64,000 nucleotides of DNA, taken from contig MEOE01000019.1 of NCBI GenBank assembly GCA_001768565.1, positions 37,094 through 101,093 on the forward strand, read 5' to 3'. This document shows positions 42,722 to 53,239 of the stretch, piece after piece; the first letter of the stretch is position 1; each line of letters begins with the position of its first letter. Source of the stretch: Bacteroidetes bacterium GWF2_33_16 (GTDB lineage Bacteria; Bacteroidota; Bacteroidia; Bacteroidales; UBA12077). The notes under the pieces were generated by a model, which was not told the origin of the DNA, made no database searches, and was given only the letters and a program-made list of their open reading frames with translations. A program made the position numbers and the translations under genes.

Positions 42722-44173
42722 ATGAAGAAATATTTTTGGCTAATTAGTTTTTGTATAATTCCCTTTTCTGTGCTTTTCTCGCAGCAAAACAATACATTTT
42801 ATTTAATGCATAATGTGCCTCAATCAAACCTATTAAATCCTGCAGTTCAGATTGATTGTAAATGGTTTGTTGGTATACCTGCTCTAACATCAACCCAATT
42901 AAATTACAGCAATACAGCATTTTCATTTAACGATATTTTAGGTAGCGGAAATCTGGATATCGATGCATTAAACAACAATGTTCACCGGGCAGATTTATTA
43001 GCTACAGAACTACATCTCGATTTAATTTCATTAGGATACAGATATCACGAATATTACATAACTTTTAACATAGCAGAAAAAGTCAATATGGCTTTTACTT
43101 ATCCGGGCGATTTGGTTGGAATGGCATGGCAAGGAAATGCTCAGTTTATAGGAGAAACAGCTAATTTCAACAATCTTCGAACCAATACTTCATACTACCG
43201 CGAATATGCCATCGGTGTTTCTAAGGTTTTTGATCAGTACAGCACTTATGGAATACGAGCAAAATTACTTTTTGGGAAACTAGGTATTTATTCTGGCAAA
43301 TCGGAAATGAGTCTCTATACCGATCCAACAACTTACGACCTGCAATTTGAAGCTGATATTACACTTAATTCTTCTGCGCCCATAACAGTGAATCAGAATG
43401 CCGAAGGTGTAATTACAGGTATTACAGCACAAGAAGTTGATATAATGGGCACCCTTTTCAATTCAGATAATAAAGGTTTTGCGATTGATTTGGGAGGTAT
43501 TTATAAGTACGATGAAAATATTATCCTTTCGGCAAGTATTCTCGATCTTGGATTTATTAGATGGAAAACCACACCAAATAATATTCACATGCAAGGATCT
43601 TTCGATTATGCAGGTACTGGCTTGGGAAGTGATTTTAATTCAAATGGCTATATTTTAGATTTACGGGATTCTATTTTTAATGCCTTTACACAAGATGTAA
43701 CTCAGGATTCATACTATTCATGGTTACCAATGCAAATTTATCTGGGTGGTATGTATCAGTATATGCCAAAACTAGGAATAGGAGCGGTTAGTCGAAATGT
43801 AATTTATCGGAACAAACTGCACTCATCGTTTACTTTGTCAGCAAATACAACCTTATGGAATAAGTTTTCTGCAGCATTAAGCTGGTCGTATTTAAACAAT
43901 ACATACAAAAACGTTGGACTTGGACTAGCCTGGCATGGTCGTGGATTGCAACTGCATATGGTGACCGATAATCTTTTGGGTATTTTCAAGCCCTTTGATG
44001 CACGAAACCTTAATCTCCGATTTGGATTTAGTTTACTATTAGGATGTCCAAGAAACAAGAAGGATGCTGCTAAGCAAAATAAATATTCAGGTTCACCCGA
44101 AAATGCAAATTGTTCATGGTTCGAGAAAATGGAAGAAAAATACCAGAAGAAAAAGAAAGCACTTAAGAAATAA
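42722..44173 (+). CDS. DUF5723-family outer-membrane protein
   Basis: A 483-residue protein with a signal peptide (about 1-20, ending LFSQ). The segment FYLMHNVPQSNLLNPAVQI and repeated strands through LHMVTDNLLGIF and FGFSLLLG match the DUF5723 family, which is related to PorP/SprF-like barrels. The C-terminal tail is Cys- and Lys-rich (LLGCPRNKKDA, then KKKKALKK). Function is unknown. The last 42 bases of the gene recur in part at 63764-63801 beside the tRNA. It converges on the surface-protein operon, ending 19 bases from the stop of the PorP/SprF-SPOR gene. Confidence 0.75.
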   Translation: MKKYFWLISFCIIPFSVLFSQQNNTFYLMHNVPQSNLLNPAVQIDCKWFVGIPALTSTQLNYSNTAFSFNDILGSGNLDIDALNNNVHRADLLATELHLDLISLGYRYHEYYITFNIAEKVNMAFTYPGDLVGMAWQGNAQFIGETANFNNLRTNTSYYREYAIGVSKVFDQYSTYGIRAKLLFGKLGIYSGKSEMSLYTDPTTYDLQFEADITLNSSAPITVNQNAEGVITGITAQEVDIMGTLFNSDNKGFAIDLGGIYKYDENIILSASILDLGFIRWKTTPNNIHMQGSFDYAGTGLGSDFNSNGYILDLRDSIFNAFTQDVTQDSYYSWLPMQIYLGGMYQYMPKLGIGAVSRNVIYRNKLHSSFTLSANTTLWNKFSAALSWSYLNNTYKNVGLGLAWHGRGLQLHMVTDNLLGIFKPFDARNLNLRFGFSLLLGCPRNKKDAAKQNKYSGSPENANCSWFEKMEEKYQKKKKALKK

Positions 44174-44192
44174 ATATAGATATTTATTCAAT

Positions 44193-45650
44193 TTATTTAG
44201 CTTTATATACCCAAATATCTCCCATAATTAATTTTTCAACACCTATTTTTTTTAATCGTTTAAATTCTTTTTTTACATCCTTAATTTGGTCGAATTCATT
44301 CGTTGCAATAAAAAAGAAGGTACTTTCGTCATTTTTTATTATATATGTTTTTAAGTCGAATTCACGTTGTAGAACGATTTGTCCAAGCTTAGCGTTTTTA
44401 ATAGTTTTATAAGCTCCTACAATCACATTAAACTTGTTTGTTTGATAAATTTCTAAACTGTCAGAATTATTTATTTTACTCTCATTTACTTTTAAATCAG
44501 AGACCTTAACTTCGTAAAGTTGTTTAAACTCTTCAATTTCTTTTTTATCTGTTTCAGATAATACCATTGTTTTTTTTAGTCTTTCTACTTCTTCTTTAAG
44601 TACTGTAATTTCTTTTTCGCTGTCATTTATTTTGTTTTTCAAAACTTTGTTTTCATATACAATTTTATCAATAGTTTCAGATTGTAATTGAGAATTTTGG
44701 CTCATATTTTCAATTGCTTTTCTATCTGAATATGAATTATTCGTTTGTGTTGTATTTTTTTTACTGAAGCGATATCCTAATAATATTTCATATGAAGGAC
44801 CAGAAAATTTTGCAATTTCGCCAATATTATATTCATATGCGCCACTAATGGTTATGTTATTATAGATTTTACCTCCCAGATTTAAATAAACACAACTGTT
44901 ATGTCTGTATCCAATATATGACCAAATCAGGTCTCTATGATTTAAATAAACTCCTATGTCAAACTGAATGGGTAATCCAAGGGTAGTGCGAGCAATAATG
45001 TTTGGTGCAACAACAAGCTTTTCGGGTATTACTGTAAATTTATAATTAGCTAATATCAAAAAATGTTGAATTAACTGATAATTTAAATCTGTATTATTTG
45101 TTTGATCTTGATATTGGTACTTTGTATTCATTAGTTGATATCCTACAAGACCAACCTCCAGTTTTTTAAATTTATAATTAATTCCAGCTGTAGCATCCAA
45201 TTTTGTTTTTGCCCCATTTTGAGAAAATACCAAAGGGTCGCTAGTATTATCAGCTTGTAATTCATCAAATGATATATGAACATTCATTAATCCAAGACTT
45301 AGAGCCAGAGAAAGAGTTTGATTTGTATTAAGTTTAAAATGATATGAATATGAGCCATAAAAAGCTGTTCTGCTAAATATATTATCAGCATCATTTGAGA
45401 ACATTATTCCTAAACCTATTTTATCCTGATTAATTGAGCCATCTATACTCATCAATGTATTTCTCGGAGCACCTTGAATATCAGTCCACTGTTGGCGATT
45501 CAATAAGAAAATATTTGTATTATCAGCTGTTCCAACTTTTGCCGGATTTAATAAATATGGATTTGTAAAATAATGGTCTATTACTGGTATTTGCTGTGAC
45601 TTAGCAATAATGGGGAATAATATAAATATATAAAAAATGTATTTTTTCAT
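44193..45650 (-). CDS. PorP/SprF-type T9SS barrel fused to a coiled coil and SPOR-like domain
   Basis: A 485-residue protein. The signal peptide (about 1-18) and barrel to about residue 310 show the PorP/SprF pattern (HYFTNPYLLNPAKVGT near the start, LNRQQWTDIQGAPRN, ILLGYRFSKK at the barrel end). A coiled coil follows (about 325-400, KNKINDSEKEITVLKEEVE). The final 80 residues resemble a SPOR domain (FNVIVGAYKTIKNAKLGQ to the DIWVYKAK end). SprF-like proteins are needed to secrete type B sorting-domain proteins such as SprB. The gene directly upstream in the operon encodes such a protein (11-base gap). The periplasmic extension probably anchors it to peptidoglycan. The SPOR call is moderate. 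Confidence 0.82.
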   Translation of the reverse strand: MKKYIFYIFILFPIIAKSQQIPVIDHYFTNPYLLNPAKVGTADNTNIFLLNRQQWTDIQGAPRNTLMSIDGSINQDKIGLGIMFSNDADNIFSRTAFYGSYSYHFKLNTNQTLSLALSLGLMNVHISFDELQADNTSDPLVFSQNGAKTKLDATAGINYKFKKLEVGLVGYQLMNTKYQYQDQTNNTDLNYQLIQHFLILANYKFTVIPEKLVVAPNIIARTTLGLPIQFDIGVYLNHRDLIWSYIGYRHNSCVYLNLGGKIYNNITISGAYEYNIGEIAKFSGPSYEILLGYRFSKKNTTQTNNSYSDRKAIENMSQNSQLQSETIDKIVYENKVLKNKINDSEKEITVLKEEVERLKKTMVLSETDKKEIEEFKQLYEVKVSDLKVNESKINNSDSLEIYQTNKFNVIVGAYKTIKNAKLGQIVLQREFDLKTYIIKNDESTFFFIATNEFDQIKDVKKEFKRLKKIGVEKLIMGDIWVYKAK

Positions 45651-45661
45651 TATAGATGTTG

Positions 45662-48600
45662 TTAATTATTTCTTAATAATGATATAGCTCCTTTATAAAC
45701 AGTATCTGATTCATCAAATTTAATAATGTAGTAATAAGTACCATCGGGTAAAATATCGCCATTTGAATTTGTACCATCCCAAGTATTTTGATAAGATACC
45801 TTAGAATAAACCTCATTTCCCCAGCGATCAAAAATAATTACAGTGCAATTACCATAACTTTCAATATTTTCAATTACCCATGAATCATTTATTCCATTTT
45901 CATCAGGAGTTATAAAGTTATTTGGAGAAATTTTATAATCATCAACTACGGTTATTGTTAATGTGTCGTAATTAACACACGAATTAATATCTTCTACTTG
46001 AACAACATAATTCACTGTTTCCATTGGTGCAGCTATGGGGTTTGAAACAAAAGGATTAGATAAACCATCTGATGGATACCACAAATAAATGATACCACCC
46101 GAAGCATTCAGTCTTGTATCCTCTCCTTTACTTATGCTTAAATCCTCACCTACATCAGCAACCGGAAGGCTAAAAACCTGAACATATCTTACCAAAGAAT
46201 CGACACAATTATTATCCGATTTAACTTTTAATATTATCGGATAGATTCCCGGGGAACTATAAATATGGTTTGGTTCAGGAATGTTGCTTGTAAAAAGATC
46301 TCCAAAATCCCATTGATAACTTATATTTCCTTCCCTTATTGTACTTAAGTTTGATGGGTTTATAGGATTGCCATCACAAACATTATAAATACTGAAGTTT
46401 GCTACAGGATGGTAATCTACAATTATTGATTTATTAATTGTTGCATTGCATCCTTTACTGGATAATGCAGATAATTTAACCTGGTATGTCCCAGGATTAA
46501 GGTATTGATGGATAGGGTTTTGTTGAACAGAGTTAGTTGCATCTCCAAAATCCCATGAATATGAACTGATACTTCCTGACGAAATTATAGTTAAATCATA
46601 AAAAACAGATGGGTTTCCATCGCAAACATTTTCAACCGAAAATTCAGGTTCTGGTAAAGGATAAGTAGTAATTATTTTAGTTATTGAATCTGAACACATT
46701 ATTCCAGATGTTGCAATAAGTTTGACAACATATGACCCAGGATTTGAATACTGATATATTGGGTTTTTTTCAGTTGAAACTGCCCCATTTCCTAAATTCC
46801 AGTAATAGCTTAAAATTCCAGATTGTATTGTTGATAAATTTGAAAATTCAACAGGATTATTTGTACAATCATCTAGGGCATCAAAATTAACACTTGGAAG
46901 AGCATATACTGTAACATTTTTAAATATTTGATCTGAACAACCCTTTTCAGAATTTACATTTAATGATACTGAATAGGTTCCAGGTGCTACATAATAATGA
47001 TCAGGATCAATATTAACAGATCCCAATCCATCTCCAAAAGCCCACGTATTTGTATATGTGCCTGAATTTATGCTTGTATTATTGATAAAATGTATAGTGT
47101 CGGTTAAACAAATATTCGAAGCTATAAAATCAGCTACTGGTTTTGCATAAACAACTACATTTTTTGAAATAGTATCAATACAATTATTTTCGGTACTTGT
47201 TGTTAAGAGAACTCTATAAGTTCCATCAGCACTATAGTTATGTGTTGCATTTCTATCACTCGAACTGTTTCCGTCACCTAAATTCCAGTAATAGTTTAAA
47301 GCACCCTGCGATATAGTTGTTTTATTTATAAGATTCATATCTGATCCTAAACATACATTCGAAAATTCGAAGTCAGGTATTGCTCTTGGGAAGACATCAA
47401 CAGATTTAATGAGAGAATCCTTACAGCCAGTTGCATCTTCGGTTACAATAAGTTTTACATTATAATTTCCTGATGTAGGAAATAAGTGTGATGGATCAGT
47501 ATCGGTAATAAAGGCCGATGCATCATTAAAATCCCACATGTTTGAAATTGTCCCTCCCGATGTTGATAAGGATGAGTTTGAAAAAACAACAGGGCTTTTA
47601 TCACATTTACTGATAAACGAATAATTAACCACCGGGGTAGGATTAACTCTTATTGTTTTCGACGAATCATTGTTGCAACCTTTGTCTGATGTGGCAGTTA
47701 ATTTTACGGTATAAGTTCCATCGGCTGAATAAGTATATATTGGATTTTTAGAACTATTTCCATCGCCATTTCCAAAATCCCAAGTATAAGTTAGAATACT
47801 TCCGGAGGAAATAGCAGATGTGTTTACAAATTTTGTTGATTGTGTTCGGCAAACAGTATCGAAAAGAAAATTAACATTGGGTAATGGGTTTACAGTTATG
47901 GTTGCTATTTCTGAATAAGCAGTATCACATTCGCCACTTTTTACAACGGCTCTATAAGTTGTTGTTTGTAATAAATTACCAAAACTTAATGTATGGTTAA
48001 TATTACCAATATTAGTCCAGCTGGTGCCATTATATGAAAACTGCCAGTTTAATATACCACCGATATAATCAGACAAAACAAGTGTTCCACTGTTTTGTTT
48101 AGAACAAACCTCTTTCGAACCGGAAATAATACCTCCTTTAGAACGCGGAGAAACAATAACAGCAATATTATTAGATTTTTTCTCTTCACATACACCACTT
48201 TTTACAACAGACCTATAATAACTTGTGCGTATAATATTTGTATAAGTTAATGTGTCGTTAGTAAAATTAATGGTATTCCAAGGCATATTTCCTGTTTCCG
48301 ATGTTTCCCATCGTACAATATCTCCTGTATTCCCTGACAGAACAACTTCTCCAAAATTATCCCCAAAGCAAACTGTATCTGCTCCAAGTATTGTTCCAGC
48401 TAATGTATTTGGAGAAACAGTAACAATTACAATATTAGATTCCGATGTACATATTCCACTTTTCACAATAACTTTAAAGTAATTTGTGATCGAAAGATTA
48501 TTAAATAGATAATTTGCAGATGTATAAGGAATTGAATTCCAGCTCAAGCCCATATTATCAGAATATTCCCAATGATCTATGTTTCCTGTATAATTCTTTA

Positions 48601-49012
48601 ATTCTAAAGTACCTGAATTATTTTCCTGACAAACCGTTTTGTTTTCAGACAAAATTCCTCCCATGGATAGTGGATTAACATAAACCTTTGCAACTGTTGA
48701 TGTATCCCTTGGTGTGGCTCCAAATTTTACGATAGCTCTAAAATATGTTGTCTGGGTAAGATCTTTATAATCAAGCGAATCCAAGGTGTTGTTAATAGTT
48801 ATCCAGGGAGAAGAACCACTAGTAGAATATTCCCAGTATAGTACATTGCCAATTTCGCCATTTAAACGAAGCACTCCTTGATTGCTTCCATAGCAAACAG
48901 TATCTATTGGTTCCATTAATGTTCCCCCAAAAGAAACTTGTGCATATAAAGGATCTTCAAAAGACACAAAGCCCAAAACAACACAAATAATTATAAAGAT
49001 TCTTTTTTTCAT
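45662..49012 (-). CDS. Giant PKD-repeat surface protein with T9SS type B (gliding-motility-type) sorting domain
   Basis: A 1116-residue secreted protein. After the signal peptide there are four Ig-like repeats of about 85 residues (each with a VCxxNxGxL start and a YFRAIVK-type end). About seven PKD domains follow (WDFGNGDG, WNLGDGNSSS, WAFGDG and similar), then one more Ig-like unit, and a C-terminal type B (CHU_C/gliding motility) domain (NNFITPDENGINDSW, IFDRWGNEVY, DGTYYYIIKF). SprB-type proteins of this design are surface adhesins moved or presented by T9SS and need a SprF partner. The PorP/SprF gene follows after 11 bases. It is part of a seven-gene operon. Confidence 0.9.
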   Translation of the reverse strand: MKKRIFIIICVVLGFVSFEDPLYAQVSFGGTLMEPIDTVCYGSNQGVLRLNGEIGNVLYWEYSTSGSSPWITINNTLDSLDYKDLTQTTYFRAIVKFGATPRDTSTVAKVYVNPLSMGGILSENKTVCQENNSGTLELKNYTGNIDHWEYSDNMGLSWNSIPYTSANYLFNNLSITNYFKVIVKSGICTSESNIVIVTVSPNTLAGTILGADTVCFGDNFGEVVLSGNTGDIVRWETSETGNMPWNTINFTNDTLTYTNIIRTSYYRSVVKSGVCEEKKSNNIAVIVSPRSKGGIISGSKEVCSKQNSGTLVLSDYIGGILNWQFSYNGTSWTNIGNINHTLSFGNLLQTTTYRAVVKSGECDTAYSEIATITVNPLPNVNFLFDTVCRTQSTKFVNTSAISSGSILTYTWDFGNGDGNSSKNPIYTYSADGTYTVKLTATSDKGCNNDSSKTIRVNPTPVVNYSFISKCDKSPVVFSNSSLSTSGGTISNMWDFNDASAFITDTDPSHLFPTSGNYNVKLIVTEDATGCKDSLIKSVDVFPRAIPDFEFSNVCLGSDMNLINKTTISQGALNYYWNLGDGNSSSDRNATHNYSADGTYRVLLTTSTENNCIDTISKNVVVYAKPVADFIASNICLTDTIHFINNTSINSGTYTNTWAFGDGLGSVNIDPDHYYVAPGTYSVSLNVNSEKGCSDQIFKNVTVYALPSVNFDALDDCTNNPVEFSNLSTIQSGILSYYWNLGNGAVSTEKNPIYQYSNPGSYVVKLIATSGIMCSDSITKIITTYPLPEPEFSVENVCDGNPSVFYDLTIISSGSISSYSWDFGDATNSVQQNPIHQYLNPGTYQVKLSALSSKGCNATINKSIIVDYHPVANFSIYNVCDGNPINPSNLSTIREGNISYQWDFGDLFTSNIPEPNHIYSSPGIYPIILKVKSDNNCVDSLVRYVQVFSLPVADVGEDLSISKGEDTRLNASGGIIYLWYPSDGLSNPFVSNPIAAPMETVNYVVQVEDINSCVNYDTLTITVVDDYKISPNNFITPDENGINDSWVIENIESYGNCTVIIFDRWGNEVYSKVSYQNTWDGTNSNGDILPDGTYYYIIKFDESDTVYKGAISLLRNN

Positions 49013-49035
49013 TATTGACTTTTCCTTAGTTGAAA

Positions 49036-52000
49036 TTACATTTTTACAATTCTGAACGATTTTACCTGGTCTTTTACAACCATTTTATAAATATAGATAC
49101 CAGCCTTTAACCTGCTAAAATCATATGATTTAAAAATATATGATGTTTGATCTATGTTTTCCGTATAAATTAACATTCCGTTTAGATCATACAAATAGAG
49201 ACTTACAAGATTTCGCTGGTTTAGTTTTAGTTCATAAATAAATTCACCATCATTTGGATTTGGATAAACTTGAGAATCAAGAATTTCAAACATTTCAGCC
49301 TTTAAGGTACTATCATTGTCTTCGGGTAAGTAATATTTATTTGTTCCACTAATAGTTAAGGGTTTTGAAATGGTATCATTACAAAAGGCATTATTTACAA
49401 ATAATTTCACATTAAAAACACCTTCTTTATAAAAGATATGTGTTGGTAATGCTGTTGTGCTTGTTACACCATCTTTGAAATCCCATAAGTAATTAATCGG
49501 CGTAGGGTAAGAAACATCAACAAACTGTATGGTGTCTCCAATTTTTGAGATTGTTGGAGCAAGAAAATATGCATTTATTGATAAATCGGAATGTTGAATC
49601 AAAATAGAATCTCTCAATTTACAAGCATATTCGTTTACAACATCAACCCAGTATTTGCCTGAATCGCTGACAAATACTCTACTTTGATTAGAAATGAAAC
49701 CTGTTGTTGATCCCCATGTATAGGAAACTCCTGAACTGCCTGCATCCAGTAGGGCTTGTTGATTTTTGCATAAGTATAAATTCTCTCCTAACTCAACATT
49801 TGGTATTGGATTAACCTTAATGTTTATAGTATCAATACTTGAGCAATTATAATTATTAGTTACGCTTACCCAATAATTCCCTGTAGTAGTTACATTAAGA
49901 GTTTGAGAAGTTTCTCCATTATTCCATAAATAATCAGAACCTGTATTTTGAGCATTTAACAAAAGGATTTCTCCACTACAGAAGGAAGTATCGTTGCCGA
50001 GAGCTACAATTGGCTTCGGAATTATTGTTATATTAATGCTGTCGGTAACAGAACAATTATTTGCAGTTATAATATTTACCCAATAGCTCCCTGTTTGATT
50101 GGCATATAATGTTTGATTACCTGTTCCATTATTCCATAAATAAGTTGCACCATTATTTTGAGCATCTAAAAGTACGCCTCCACAAATGGTAATATCTTCA
50201 GAAAATGGCATAACAGGGAGTGGATTAAACTGAATATTAAGTGCATCTGAGCTTTGACATCCATCAGCATTTGTAACAGTTACTGAATAATTGCCTGGAT
50301 TTGTTATGTTAATATTCTGGCTTGTTTCTCCGGTTGACCATAAATAATTTATCCCGGAACTTCCTGCATCAATAGTAACAGTAGATCCCTGGCATTCTGT
50401 AATATCTGAACCAAGATCTACAACAGTCGAAGAAAAAACATTTACATAAGAACTAGTATTTCCTGTGCAACCATGGTCGGTAACTGTTACAGCATAATTA
50501 CCTGTATTTGTTACAAGAATATCTCTTGTAGTTTCCCCTGTAGACCATAAATAGTCAGCACCTGGATAACCAGCGTTAAGGCTAATTGAATCACATGTAT
50601 TTATTGTTGATCCACCCAGATCAATTACAATTGGACTATTTAACATAACAAAGACATTGTCTGAGTTACTACAACCCAGGCTGGATGTTACAGTAACCGA
50701 ATAATTACCACTCTCGCTTACGATTATTGTTTGGCTAAATGAATTATTAGACCACAAATAACTAGAGCCAGTATTTTCGGCATCCAATATCTTAGAACTG
50801 GTACAGTATGGAATAGTATCCCCTCCTCCAATATCAACAATTGGAAGCGAATGAATATCGATGTTTTTTGATACTGTATCGGAACAACCGAAAATCGATT
50901 TTGTAATAAGTGAAGCAGCAAAGGAACCATCACTAGAGTATTTATACTCCGGTTCTTTCTGGGTTGATGTTGAACCATCACCAAATGCCCATGAATAGCT
51001 TAACGTTCCATCATTTGGGAAAGAGAAATTTTGAAATACAGTAAAATTACCCAAACATACAGGCTCTGCAATAAAATTGGCTGTTGGATTTGGATAAACA
51101 TGAACAGTTTTTTCAATAGAACTTTTACACCCATAGGAAGAAGTAGTACTTAGTTTTACATTATAATTTCCTGATGTACTATACATTTTATTAATGTTTG
51201 TGGTTGTTGCTGTTGATCCATCTCCCATAGTCCATTGATAAGTTAATGATTCTGCCGGAGAGATACTGCTGGAATTAATGAGTTTTGAGGTATCGCCTAA
51301 ACAAACATCATTAAAAGTAAAATTACTAGTTGGAATAGGATAAATAGTTATTGATTTAACAATGGTATCTGTACATCCATGGTTTGACGTTGCAACAAGA
51401 GTGACATCATAAGTACCAGGAGCATCGTAAGTAAGTATTGGATTGGCAGTTGATGATTTTATACCATTACCAAAGTCCCATTTATAAGTCATACTGCCCG
51501 ATTCTATGCTCGATGTATTGTGAAAAACAGATGGAACGCCCAAACAAACATTTGCATCTGATGTACTAAAGTCAGCATTACCTGGAGCAAAAATCAGAAT
51601 TGTTTTCTTTAACGAATCGGTACAATTGAAATTGTTAGAAACAGTTAAGGTTATTTCATATTGTCCTGAATCCGGATAATTATATGTCGGTGTAAATAAT
51701 GTTGATGTATCACCGTTTCCAAAATTCCATAAATTCGATGATATTACACCAGATGAGCTGTTTGTAAAAATTATTCCATTGGTTTGGCAGGCATCACCAA
51801 AATCAAAATTTACATTGGGTAATGGTTTAATTATAAATGGTTTTGTTGTTTTATGAGTACATCCTTGCGACGAGTAAGCGGTTAATGTTACATTGTACGT
51901 TCCGGATGCCTGATACTTTTTCGAAGTAACAGAATCGGTGCTCACTGTTCCGTCGCCGAATTCCCATAAATAATTCATAGGATAACCTGAAATATCGATA

Positions 52001-53229
52001 GTACTTGTATTGGTAAAAAATAAACTATCGCTTTTGCAAAATACGCTTCCCCCACTTAGTGTTGTAAATTCAGAATGTGGCAATGAATCCAGAATTACAA
52101 CAGTAGAGTCGTAATTAAAGCAGCCACGTGGATCTGTAACTCTGACTTTATACTGGGCATTTAAACTAACTGTTTTTGTTCTTGATGTATCATTCACATT
52201 TGCAATATTATTGGTGTACCATAAATGATCATAGCCTGTATTCCCTGCATCTAATATGTAGCTGCTTCCCAAACAAATGTGAACAGTATCTGCGAGGTTT
52301 ATAATTGGAGGATCGTCGCAAATATGATCGCTCACAGTAAGCCTGGTTGCATTCTTTATATTAATAGCTTCTCCTGTAGTGGCATAATTTGCAGAAGTAT
52401 CTACTAAACCAAATTTATCTTCGTAATAATATCCATTGGTAAAAGAACGCCATACTTTAAAATCGCTTTCTGTGCCATTTACTCCTTCAAAATCAACGCT
52501 ATCGAGATAATAGATAGTAACGACTTCATCAATTGCATTATCTGGATACAAATTATAATATTTTTTTATACTCCCATTGGTAACCGTAAGTTCTGAAGTA
52601 TGGCCACGTTCAACTTTAATGTCATTGCCTAGACTGTCACTAAATTGAATTCCCATACCTATTCCATTTCTTTGGATAAATGTATTTAGACTCATATCGG
52701 TCCATACATAACCTGAATCGCTAACAATTCTGGATATGTCTTTCTCAATATCAAGAATTCCGGATGATATTAAATCTGAATTATTTAAGTACAGATTTTT
52801 ACCATACAAATCGATATTCCCTTTTTGAAAGAATATACTATCATTTACAACAATATTTACTCCCAATTGTACTGTTGTATCTGGTTTATTAAGTACTATT
52901 TTATTAAAACGTACTGCATATTTTCCGGCAACACGCTGTATGCTATCGCCAATAAACTGAATCCTTCCTTGTTCTTTAGTACAAAATAAGGAGTCGTTCA
53001 CATTATTAATAATATTCCCTTTAATATATATATTGCCTGAATTAAAAATGGTTCCAGTATCGTTAACAATACTCCCATTTATAAAAAAAGGTACATCGTT
53101 CGTGAGTTTTAATCTTGTGTTTCCAATGCGAAGGGTATCCTGGGAGGTAGCCGAAAACACAAAGCCCAAAACCAACAGCATACTCGCTGCGGTTTTAAGT
53201 ATATATTTGGGAATATTATTTTTAATCAT
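49036..53229 (-). CDS. Giant PKD/Ig-repeat surface protein with T9SS type A sorting domain
   Basis: A 1397-residue secreted protein with a signal peptide. The N-terminal 300 residues form a beta-helix-like region (repeated FINGSIVNDTG and IYIKGNIINN segments). One Ig-like repeat, five PKD domains (WEFGDGT, WNFGNGD, WDFGNG, WTMGDGS, WAFGDGS), six more 65-residue Ig-like repeats carrying YLW(S/N)xGE cores, and a sixth PKD domain come next. The C-terminus is a type A sorting domain (VYPNPNDGEFIYEL, LYDLNGMLIYTE, AGIYIYKMVV). It is probably a cell-surface adhesin. The Ig-like repeats are close copies, which favours length variation by recombination. The gene lies 10 bases after the collar-like gene. 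Confidence 0.9.
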   Translation of the reverse strand: MIKNNIPKYILKTAASMLLVLGFVFSATSQDTLRIGNTRLKLTNDVPFFINGSIVNDTGTIFNSGNIYIKGNIINNVNDSLFCTKEQGRIQFIGDSIQRVAGKYAVRFNKIVLNKPDTTVQLGVNIVVNDSIFFQKGNIDLYGKNLYLNNSDLISSGILDIEKDISRIVSDSGYVWTDMSLNTFIQRNGIGMGIQFSDSLGNDIKVERGHTSELTVTNGSIKKYYNLYPDNAIDEVVTIYYLDSVDFEGVNGTESDFKVWRSFTNGYYYEDKFGLVDTSANYATTGEAINIKNATRLTVSDHICDDPPIINLADTVHICLGSSYILDAGNTGYDHLWYTNNIANVNDTSRTKTVSLNAQYKVRVTDPRGCFNYDSTVVILDSLPHSEFTTLSGGSVFCKSDSLFFTNTSTIDISGYPMNYLWEFGDGTVSTDSVTSKKYQASGTYNVTLTAYSSQGCTHKTTKPFIIKPLPNVNFDFGDACQTNGIIFTNSSSGVISSNLWNFGNGDTSTLFTPTYNYPDSGQYEITLTVSNNFNCTDSLKKTILIFAPGNADFSTSDANVCLGVPSVFHNTSSIESGSMTYKWDFGNGIKSSTANPILTYDAPGTYDVTLVATSNHGCTDTIVKSITIYPIPTSNFTFNDVCLGDTSKLINSSSISPAESLTYQWTMGDGSTATTTNINKMYSTSGNYNVKLSTTSSYGCKSSIEKTVHVYPNPTANFIAEPVCLGNFTVFQNFSFPNDGTLSYSWAFGDGSTSTQKEPEYKYSSDGSFAASLITKSIFGCSDTVSKNIDIHSLPIVDIGGGDTIPYCTSSKILDAENTGSSYLWSNNSFSQTIIVSESGNYSVTVTSSLGCSNSDNVFVMLNSPIVIDLGGSTINTCDSISLNAGYPGADYLWSTGETTRDILVTNTGNYAVTVTDHGCTGNTSSYVNVFSSTVVDLGSDITECQGSTVTIDAGSSGINYLWSTGETSQNINITNPGNYSVTVTNADGCQSSDALNIQFNPLPVMPFSEDITICGGVLLDAQNNGATYLWNNGTGNQTLYANQTGSYWVNIITANNCSVTDSINITIIPKPIVALGNDTSFCSGEILLLNAQNTGSDYLWNNGETSQTLNVTTTGNYWVSVTNNYNCSSIDTINIKVNPIPNVELGENLYLCKNQQALLDAGSSGVSYTWGSTTGFISNQSRVFVSDSGKYWVDVVNEYACKLRDSILIQHSDLSINAYFLAPTISKIGDTIQFVDVSYPTPINYLWDFKDGVTSTTALPTHIFYKEGVFNVKLFVNNAFCNDTISKPLTISGTNKYYLPEDNDSTLKAEMFEILDSQVYPNPNDGEFIYELKLNQRNLVSLYLYDLNGMLIYTENIDQTSYIFKSYDFSRLKAGIYIYKMVVKDQVKSFRIVKM

Positions 53230-53239
53230 AATGCCAGGT

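Noticed and set aside
45700..52100. Possible CRISPR-like or tandem DNA repeat array
   Set aside because: The periodicity is at the protein level (PKD and Ig-like domains) inside two genes; there are no short identical repeats with unique spacers.
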